Origin: JAGLSB01 sp023135955
GTDB lineage: Bacteria > Bacteroidota > Bacteroidia > Bacteroidales > GCA-2748055
Assembly (NCBI GenBank): GCA_030673645.1
Contig: DAOVIO010000155.1
Span: 1 to 9,445 of the forward strand
DNA: 9,445 nt
Reading direction: 5' to 3'
A program made the translations under genes and the position numbers. The first letter of the stretch is position 1. Every line of letters starts with the position of its first letter. Below are positions 1 to 6,868 of the stretch, in pieces. The notes beneath the pieces were generated by a model. That model did not search any database and was not told the origin of the DNA. It was given only the letters and a program-made list of their open reading frames with translations.

Positions 1-496
1 CATCAATAAATGTATTTCGACATTAGAACCTGTTTTAATTCATGATGTAAGCAAAGCAAAGTTTTCAGAAGCAGAAAAGGTGATAAATGAATCAATGAAC
101 TTTAAAACTCTTCTTTATATTCCTTTGGTAATTGAGACCAGAGCGGTTGGAGTTTTGATTCTGGGGTCGATAAATGCTATACGTGAATTTTCTAAGAATG
201 AAATAGATTTATTTATTACTCTCTCGATTCAATCTGCTTTAGTAATCGAGAATACTTTATTATTTAAAGAATCCAAAGATTATTCTGAAAAATTGGAGAC
301 AAACATTGAGCAATTAACAGACGCTGAAAAGAAGATTAATGATCTCAATATAGATTTGGAAAAGAAAATAAAAGAACGCACAGAAGAATTAGAAACTAAA
401 AACATTGAACTCTTGAGGATAAATAGATTGTTTGTTGGCCGCGAGTTGCGAATGAAGGAGCTTAAGGAAGAAGTGGAAAAATTGAAAAAGAAATAG
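1..496 (+). CDS. GAF-domain sensory protein, 3' part, no kinase domain
   Basis: This is a partial gene: the frame is open from the left edge with no stop, so the true start lies outside the window. The GTG at 80 falls inside the GAF fold and is not a believable start. The visible 164 residues begin with the second half of a GAF domain, a small-molecule or chromophore-binding sensor fold. The segment reading LLYIPLVIETRAVGVLILGS and the later EIDLFITLSIQSALVIENT are its typical final strands and helix. A charged coiled coil follows (KIKERTEELETKN) and then the tail NRLFVGRELRMKELKEEVEK, ending at TAG 494-496. There is no HisKA or HATPase domain, so this protein cannot autophosphorylate by itself. 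The tail closely matches that of the next gene, which suggests a shared docking or dimerisation function (inference). Domains upstream of the GAF are unknown. Confidence 0.88.
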   Translation, partial: INKCISTLEPVLIHDVSKAKFSEAEKVINESMNFKTLLYIPLVIETRAVGVLILGSINAIREFSKNEIDLFITLSIQSALVIENTLLFKESKDYSEKLETNIEQLTDAEKKINDLNIDLEKKIKERTEELETKNIELLRINRLFVGRELRMKELKEEVEKLKKK

Positions 497-633
497 TGGG
501 CATTATTGTAGTGCAGATCATTTGCGGTCATTGATTGAAATTAGTCCTTTAGGAAAATATTAAAAATGTCGTACCCAAAACAAATGACGCCCAAAGGACA
601 TGTCACATGCAATAGCATAAAAAATATTTGGAT

Positions 634-2469
634 ATGAAAAATCTTAATGAGAAAACAAAACCCCAGCTCTTAAAAGAGATTGCAAAGCTAAACAAAAGAG
701 TTGCTGAGCTGGAGTTCCTTTCTACAAAAAAGACAGGCAGAAAAGATGAAAACGAACTTCGGGAGAATGAACAGAATATTCAAGCAATTCTTGATACTAG
801 TCCTGATATAATACATCTGCTTGATATCAATGGAATCATTCTCTCTACAAACGAAGTCTTTGCAAGAAGAATAGGCTTAAAAATAGATGATGTTATTGGC
901 AAAAGTGTTTTTGATTATACCCCACCTGGAGCCGTAGATAAAAAGAAAGCTATGATTAATACGGTTTTCAAGATGGGCGACCCAATACAATTTGAAGATA
1001 TAGGGCACAATGGAGTTTACGAATCACATATTCATCCAATTTTCGACAATGAAGGAAGAGTAATAGCGGTTGCAATTTATGCCCGCGACATCACGGAGAG
1101 GAAACTAACGGAAAAAGCCTTGCAAGAAAGTGAAATCCTGCTTAAAGCAACACAAAAACTAACAAAAGTGGGTGGGTGGAAATGGAATATAGAAAACCAA
1201 ACTATGTATTGGACTCATGAAACCTATCGAATTCATGAAATTGATCAGTCTGAAATAGAATCAGGTTCTGCTAAACATATTGAGATTGGCGTGAAATGTT
1301 ATGATGAAAAAGATCGTCAGATTATTTTAGATGCTTTTCAAAAATGCGCGAATGAAGGAATATCTTATGATATGGAGTTCCCTTTTACAACATTCAAAGG
1401 AAACAGAATATGGATTCGTACAATTGCTCGGGCGATAAAAGAAAATGAAAAAGTGGTTGATATTATTGGTAATATCATGGATATTACTGACCATAAAATA
1501 GCCATGGAAGCAATTCATAAAAGCGAAATGGAATTAAAGGAAGCACAGAGAATTGGTCATCTGGGGAGTTGGTATTTAAATCTTGCAAATAATGAGGTTG
1601 TTTGGACCAGAGAACTTTATGAAATGTATAATTTTGATCCAAAATTACCACCGCCTCTTTATACTGAACACAAAAAGCTATTCAAACCAGAAAGTTGGAA
1701 TAGACTGAACACTGCCCTATCAAAGATTAGAGAAATCGGTATTCCCTATGAACTTGAGTTGGAGACGGTACGAAAGGATGGAAGTTCTGGATGGATGTGG
1801 GTGCGAGGTGAACAAGTGAAGAATGAAAATGGTGTAGTTGTTGGACTTCGGGGCGTGGCTCAGGACATAACTATGAGAAAAAATGCAGAGGTTGATTTGA
1901 AAGAAAGTCAGACACTCAATCAAACTCTGTTAGAAACTTCTCCTGATTTAATCTACATCTATGACATTATAGACGATGAATATATCTATAGCAACCCGGG
2001 GATTATTAAAATCTTAGGCTATTCAATCGAAGAGATTCAAGGCTTTGGAAAAAACATTCAAGAAAGTCTAATGCACCCTGATGACATTAAGACTTACCGT
2101 AAAGATATTATTCGACGTTATCAGACTGCCAAAGATGGTGAATATATTAACAACGAATTCCGAGTGAAGCATAAGGATGGCAATTGGACATGGCTCCTTT
2201 CAAAGGAAACAGTCTTCTTACGGCAAGATGATGGTTCCCCAAAACAGATCTTCGGATTAACCTCTGACATTACAGATCGGAAAAAATATAATAATAAGAT
2301 TAAACAACTAAATAGAAACCTTGAACAAAAAATAAAAGAACGTACTCTTGAACTGGAAATGAAGAATAAAGATCTTGAAAAAATGAATAAATTTTTTGTC
2401 GGCAGGGAATTGAAAATGGCTGAACTTAAAATACAAATTTTAAATTTAAATAAGAAAATACAGGGTTAA
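634..2469 (+). CDS. Four-PAS sensory protein without kinase domain
   Basis: This is a cytoplasmic sensor of 611 residues with no signal peptide or membrane helix. The ATG at 634 is chosen over an in-frame TTG at 628 because TTG is a rare start and nothing resembling a ribosome site favours it. An N-terminal helix (KTKPQLLKEIAKLNKRVAEL) of the type that often precedes PAS domains leads into four PAS/PAC units at about residues 45-157, 165-288, 298-416 and 426-550. Each ends in a PAC-like signature (DITERK, DITDHK, DITMRK, DITDRK). Units 2 and 3 carry the G-x-W...W-T-x-E-x-Y pattern of PAS_3-like folds. Residues about 553-611 form a coiled coil with the tail FFVGRELKMAELK, as in the preceding gene. 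No HisKA, HATPase, receiver or output domain is present. Database annotation would probably call it a histidine kinase from its PAS content, which would be misleading. It lies 137 bp after the previous gene and 62 bp before the next, so co-transcription is plausible but unproven. Ligands cannot be predicted. Confidence 0.92.
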   Translation: MKNLNEKTKPQLLKEIAKLNKRVAELEFLSTKKTGRKDENELRENEQNIQAILDTSPDIIHLLDINGIILSTNEVFARRIGLKIDDVIGKSVFDYTPPGAVDKKKAMINTVFKMGDPIQFEDIGHNGVYESHIHPIFDNEGRVIAVAIYARDITERKLTEKALQESEILLKATQKLTKVGGWKWNIENQTMYWTHETYRIHEIDQSEIESGSAKHIEIGVKCYDEKDRQIILDAFQKCANEGISYDMEFPFTTFKGNRIWIRTIARAIKENEKVVDIIGNIMDITDHKIAMEAIHKSEMELKEAQRIGHLGSWYLNLANNEVVWTRELYEMYNFDPKLPPPLYTEHKKLFKPESWNRLNTALSKIREIGIPYELELETVRKDGSSGWMWVRGEQVKNENGVVVGLRGVAQDITMRKNAEVDLKESQTLNQTLLETSPDLIYIYDIIDDEYIYSNPGIIKILGYSIEEIQGFGKNIQESLMHPDDIKTYRKDIIRRYQTAKDGEYINNEFRVKHKDGNWTWLLSKETVFLRQDDGSPKQIFGLTSDITDRKKYNNKIKQLNRNLEQKIKERTLELEMKNKDLEKMNKFFVGRELKMAELKIQILNLNKKIQG

Positions 2470-2531
2470 TGATGATGATGATCGTTGTTCTTATCATTGA
2501 ATCATTTAAACATTGTTGAAATAAATAATAA

Positions 2532-5500
2532 ATGGAACAAATCTACAAACCGTTCTTTATTGCATGCTATAGAAGACTGATCTTCAGTCTTCTAAGCTTG
2601 TTATTTCTCCCCATTTATGCACAGCAAACTGTAAAAGTAGCTGTTCGGGCGCATAGTGGTGTTGAAGTAGCAAAAGATAAATGGACGGCAACCATTGAAT
2701 ATTTATCAAATTCTATTGATGGCTACACTTTTCAATTAGTTCCAATTGTAACATTTGATAAAATGAGGAATGCGGTTGGAAACAATAAAGTAGATTTTGT
2801 TTTAACAAATCCATCAGCCTATATCGATCTCCTTATTAAATTTGATATTGATAGAATTGCCACTTTGATCAATGGCAGGGAAAAAAGTGGAAATGAAGAA
2901 TTCGGTTCGGTGGTTTTTGTTCGTGCCGACAGGAAGGATATTAATACTCTCGAAGATGTAAGGGGTAAATCGATAATGGGGGCAGATAAGGAAGCTTTCG
3001 GTGGGTGGCTAATGATTTATCGTGAGTTATTAGAAATTGATATCGACCCTTTTAATGATTGCTCTGAAGTTCTTTTTTCCAGCACGAGTACTAATGAAGA
3101 TATTGTTTTTGAAGTATTATTGGGAAATGTTGATATTGGTATTATAAGAACAGGTGTTCTTGAAAATTTGGAAAGAAGGGAGGAGATTGACTTAATAAAT
3201 TTAAAAATTATTGATCCGGTAAATGATGATTTTTCTCTGGTTCACACAAGCAGGCTTTATCCTGAGTGGCCCTTTGCTACACTCAAGAGTACTGATCAGG
3301 ATTTATCTAAAAAAGTTGCAATCGCTCTTCTTCAAATGGATAAGAAAAATCCTGCCGCTGTTTTGGGCAACTATACAGGATGGCAAATACCACTCATTTA
3401 TGATAAGGTTTTAGAAATATTAAAAATAGTTAAAGCACCCCCTTTTAATGATATAGTTGAAATATCAAAGCTTGAATTCTTTAAACTTTATTGGCATTGG
3501 TTTTTATCTTCTCTTTTTATCGTTATTGGTCTTATATTTCTTGTTATCTACATTTCTGGTTTAAATAAGAAATTAAGGGAGACAAAAATCTTCATGGAGG
3601 AGAAAGTGGATAAAAGAACATCCGAATTAAAACAAGCATATATCAAACTCCAATTAGAAAATAAACAACGAAAACTGTCGGATGAAAAGTTACGTAAAGT
3701 TGAAGAACGCTGGCAATTTGCTTTAGAGAGCAGCGGAGATGGAATCTGGGATTGGAATGTTTTAAATAATAAGGTTTTCTTTTCAAAACACTGGAAAGAA
3801 ATGATTGGTTATGAGGACCATGAAATAAGCAATAATTTCAATGAATGGAAAAAGCGGCTTCATCCTTTAGATAAAGAAAAAAGTATTTCAGATGTAGATA
3901 AACTTTTAAGTGGCGAATCAGATCTTTTAAATATTGAACATCGACTTCTGTGTAAGGATAATACTTATAAATGGATTTTGTCGCGTGGAAAAATAGTTAA
4001 ACGAACGGAAGATAATAAACCGCTGAGGATTATTGGCACACATGTAGACCTTGCATCTCAAAAGCAGGCTGAAGAAGAATTGATAATTGAAAAAGAATTC
4101 TCAGAAAAAATAATAGATACAAGCAATGCAATAATTGTTGGTCTTGACAAACATCATATAATAAAGATTTTTAATAAAGGAGCAGAAATAATTACCGGAT
4201 ATGCAAAGACAGAAGTAATTGGAAAAGATTGGTTTGAAATTTTTTTTCCAGATGAAATAATGGAAGTGATGAACAAAGTATGGAAAGAGGCCTGGGCAAA
4301 TGAGTCACATTACAATGAAAATATAATTCTTTCCAAGTCAGGAGAAGAAAGAATGATATCATGGCAAGCAACAGGTATATATGAGGGGGAAGATACTAAT
4401 AAACATTTAATGATTTCGATTGGAGAGGACATTACAGAACGAAAGAAGTCAGATGAAAAATTAGCCCGCTTTGGCCGCATCTTTGAAAATTCACTAAACG
4501 AATTATATCTTTTCGATGCAGACACTTTGATTTTTACTCAGGTGAATAAGGCTGCCGTTCAAAATCTTGGCTATACAATTGATGAGTTACTAAAACTTAC
4601 ACCTGTAGATATTAAACCTGAAATTAATAAAGAATCCTTTGAAAAATTAATTACTCCTCTACGCAAAGGTAAAAAGACAAAAGTTGTTTTTGAGACTGTT
4701 CACCAACGAAAGGACAAATCACTTTATGAAGTTGAAGTACATCTGCAGCTTTTTAGATATGAGTCAGGCACTTTATTTGTTGCTATTGTTATGGATATTA
4801 GTGAAAGAAAACTTAATGAAAGGTATTTACTGGAAAGCGAAACTCGTTTTCGATCCATTTTTGAAAATAACAATACAATAATGGTATTGATAAATCCGGA
4901 GGATGGAAAATTTATCGATGTAAATCCTGCTGCAATAAATTATTATGGTTATAGCTATAATCATTTCATCAATAAAATGTCAATTTATGATATAAACACA
5001 TTAAATAAAGAGGAAGTTTTATTGAAGATGAAAAGTGCCAAATCCAAAAAACAAGTATTTTTTAATTTTAAACATAAATTATCCAATGGGGATATCCGCG
5101 ATGTAGAGGTTTATAGTGGTCCTCTTAATTTTGATAATAAACAAGTCTTATTTTCTATTATTCATGATGTTACAGAGAAACAGGAAGCTGAGTTGAATTT
5201 GAAATTTTCCAAAGATAAATTGGAAAGTATTTTTCGAGCAGCACCTACTGGAATTGGGGTTGTTTCAAAGAGGATTCTTACAGAAGTAAATCAAAAGTTC
5301 TGTGAGATGATGGGATACAAAGAAAAAGAGCTTCTGGGAAAAGAATCGAAAATGCTTTACCCAAATAAAGAAGAATTTGAATGGGTGGGTAAAGTAAAAT
5401 ATGATCAGATAAAAGAAAAAGGAACAGGAACTGTAGAGACAAAAATGAAACGAAAAGACGGGAAGATTATTGATATATTGCTAAGCTCCACACCTATGGA

Positions 5501-6404
5501 TATGAATAATTTAGATATTGGAGTTTCTTTTACCGCTCTTGATATTACTCAGCAAAAAATCAATGTAAACGAATTGGAGAAACATCGTAATCATTTGGAA
5601 GAAATTGTAAAAAAGCGTACTGATGAACTTGAAAATAGCCAGGGTGCTTTGTTGAATTTAGTAGATGATCTTAATAGTGAGTCGATAAAACTGGAAAATG
5701 CTAACAAACAATTGGCAGAAATTAATCGGGAACTCGAAACATTTACTTATTCTGTGTCGCACGATTTAAAAGCTCCATTGCGTGGTATAGATGGTTATAG
5801 TCAGCTCTTGCTCGATAGTTTTAATAAGGACCTAAATCCGGATGCAAAAGAATTTTTAGCTAATATTCGAAATAGTACTATGCAAATGAATATACTTATC
5901 GAAGATTTACTGGCCTATTCGCGGATGGAGAGAAAAGATTTCCAAATGGAGAAAGTTCTTTTTAAGCCCTTAATTAATAACCTATTACTTCAATATTCTG
6001 AAATTATCAAGTCCAACAAAGTTGAAATTAAGCTCTCTTTTCATGATGAAATAGTTTTATTTACGAATAAAAATGGTTTGAATTTGGTTTTGCGCAATCT
6101 ACTCGATAATGCAATTAAATTTACTTCGCATAGAGATAATACTAAAATTGAAATAGCTTGTAGTGAAAATACTGACAAATGGGATATATTTGTAAAAGAT
6201 AACGGCATAGGATTCGATATGAAATACCATAATCGAATATATAAAATCTTTCAGCGATTGCACCTTGCTGAAGAATACGAAGGAACAGGAATAGGACTAG
6301 CTATGGTAAGTAAAGCGGTGCAAAGGATGAATGGAAAAATTTGGGCCGAGAGCAAATTGAATAAAGGAGCTTGTTTTTACTTAGAAATAAATAAACCAAA
6401 TTAG
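2532..6404 (+). CDS. Membrane sensor histidine kinase with periplasmic PhnD-like domain and five PAS domains
   Basis: This 1290-residue protein starts at an ATG after an A-rich leader. Residues 1-30 form a signal peptide (two Arg, a Leu/Phe-rich core, likely cleavage after IYA30). Residues about 33-305 are a PhnD/TtrS-type periplasmic binding domain, shown by DFVLTNPSAY, LEDVRGKS, FGGW and a terminal GW-x-P. This places an input domain related to phosphonate-type solute-binding proteins outside the inner membrane. One transmembrane helix spans about 321-343. Five cytoplasmic PAS/PAC units follow at about 391-511, 522-639, 645-760, 770-884 and 893-1009, then a coiled coil and the kinase core. 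The H-box SVSHDLKAPLR has the phosphoacceptor His1077 and is of the phytochrome-like type. The N-box Asn is 1193, G1 is DNGIGFD at 1223-1229 and G2 is GTGIG from 1251. All catalytic motifs look intact. The stop codon is one base before the next gene, an Rcp1-like regulator, which is the expected partner for this kinase type. The ligand is unknown: TtrS, a known relative in architecture, responds to tetrathionate, but that cannot be transferred here. Confidence 0.95.
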   Translation: MEQIYKPFFIACYRRLIFSLLSLLFLPIYAQQTVKVAVRAHSGVEVAKDKWTATIEYLSNSIDGYTFQLVPIVTFDKMRNAVGNNKVDFVLTNPSAYIDLLIKFDIDRIATLINGREKSGNEEFGSVVFVRADRKDINTLEDVRGKSIMGADKEAFGGWLMIYRELLEIDIDPFNDCSEVLFSSTSTNEDIVFEVLLGNVDIGIIRTGVLENLERREEIDLINLKIIDPVNDDFSLVHTSRLYPEWPFATLKSTDQDLSKKVAIALLQMDKKNPAAVLGNYTGWQIPLIYDKVLEILKIVKAPPFNDIVEISKLEFFKLYWHWFLSSLFIVIGLIFLVIYISGLNKKLRETKIFMEEKVDKRTSELKQAYIKLQLENKQRKLSDEKLRKVEERWQFALESSGDGIWDWNVLNNKVFFSKHWKEMIGYEDHEISNNFNEWKKRLHPLDKEKSISDVDKLLSGESDLLNIEHRLLCKDNTYKWILSRGKIVKRTEDNKPLRIIGTHVDLASQKQAEEELIIEKEFSEKIIDTSNAIIVGLDKHHIIKIFNKGAEIITGYAKTEVIGKDWFEIFFPDEIMEVMNKVWKEAWANESHYNENIILSKSGEERMISWQATGIYEGEDTNKHLMISIGEDITERKKSDEKLARFGRIFENSLNELYLFDADTLIFTQVNKAAVQNLGYTIDELLKLTPVDIKPEINKESFEKLITPLRKGKKTKVVFETVHQRKDKSLYEVEVHLQLFRYESGTLFVAIVMDISERKLNERYLLESETRFRSIFENNNTIMVLINPEDGKFIDVNPAAINYYGYSYNHFINKMSIYDINTLNKEEVLLKMKSAKSKKQVFFNFKHKLSNGDIRDVEVYSGPLNFDNKQVLFSIIHDVTEKQEAELNLKFSKDKLESIFRAAPTGIGVVSKRILTEVNQKFCEMMGYKEKELLGKESKMLYPNKEEFEWVGKVKYDQIKEKGTGTVETKMKRKDGKIIDILLSSTPMDMNNLDIGVSFTALDITQQKINVNELEKHRNHLEEIVKKRTDELENSQGALLNLVDDLNSESIKLENANKQLAEINRELETFTYSVSHDLKAPLRGIDGYSQLLLDSFNKDLNPDAKEFLANIRNSTMQMNILIEDLLAYSRMERKDFQMEKVLFKPLINNLLLQYSEIIKSNKVEIKLSFHDEIVLFTNKNGLNLVLRNLLDNAIKFTSHRDNTKIEIACSENTDKWDIFVKDNGIGFDMKYHNRIYKIFQRLHLAEEYEGTGIGLAMVSKAVQRMNGKIWAESKLNKGACFYLEINKPN

Positions 6405-6405
6405 A

Positions 6406-6837
6406 ATGGTACTCAAACCTGGGAACTCACCAATTCTACTTGTTGAAGACAATCCAGTTGATGTTGATTTAACATTACGGGCTTTTGAAACACGTAATCT
6501 TACAAATCCTATTGAGATAGCTCGAGATGGTGAGGATGCCTTAGGTTTTATAGGCAAATGGGATAATGGGAATAAGATTCCGTTGGTGATATTACTCGAT
6601 CTGAACCTGCCGAAAATTGAAGGTTTAGAGGTTCTTAAGGTAATTAAATCACATCCAAGGTACAATACTATTCCGGTAGTGGTACTTACTTCCTCATCGG
6701 ATAATAAAGACATTGAAAAAGCCTATAAATTTGGCGCTAACTCTTATATAATTAAACCTGTCGACTTCAATAAATTTATTGAAGTCGCATCTCAGATTGA
6801 ACTTTATTGGAATGTTTTGAACGAAGCATTAAGATAA
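6406..6837 (+). CDS. Single-domain response regulator, Rcp1-like
   Basis: This 143-residue stand-alone receiver domain has all conserved residues present: acidic pair Glu14-Asp15, phosphoacceptor Asp65 in LLDLNLPK, Thr95 in VVLTSSSD and Lys117 in IIKPVDF. The insertion-bearing middle (GKWDNGNKIPLVILLDLNLP) and the end (ELYWNVLNEA) are typical of Rcp1-type regulators, the partners of phytochrome-like histidine kinases such as Cph1. The ATG lies one base after the TAG of the upstream kinase, so translation is probably coupled and the two products made together. It has no DNA-binding or enzymatic output. It is likely to act by phosphotransfer or by binding a target, with the upstream kinase as the likely phosphodonor (inference from adjacency and family pairing). 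Confidence 0.95.
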   Translation: MVLKPGNSPILLVEDNPVDVDLTLRAFETRNLTNPIEIARDGEDALGFIGKWDNGNKIPLVILLDLNLPKIEGLEVLKVIKSHPRYNTIPVVVLTSSSDNKDIEKAYKFGANSYIIKPVDFNKFIEVASQIELYWNVLNEALR

Positions 6838-6868
6838 ATTGATCTCAGACAATCGAAATTATTGGCAG

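Noticed and set aside
80..496. GTG at 80 as the start of a small complete gene
   Set aside because: The frame is open back to the window edge and the upstream residues continue the GAF fold, so this is an internal codon of a truncated gene.
521..552. TTTG at 521-524 with a TA-rich box about 17 nt later, tested as a Bacteroidota-type promoter (TTTG / TAnnTTTG)
   Set aside because: The downstream box matches the consensus poorly, so there is not enough support for a promoter call.
544..599. Inverted repeat GTCCTTT (544-550) / AAAGGAC (593-599) and the palindrome GACATGTC at 597-604 in the gap before gene 2
   Set aside because: Only 7 bp with a 42-nt loop and no U-tract. Such pairs are expected by chance in 137 AT-rich bases, so neither a terminator nor an operator is supported.
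2468..2483. Short TGA/GAT triplet run just after the stop of gene 2
   Set aside because: About four units outside any coding frame, and too short to suggest phase variation.
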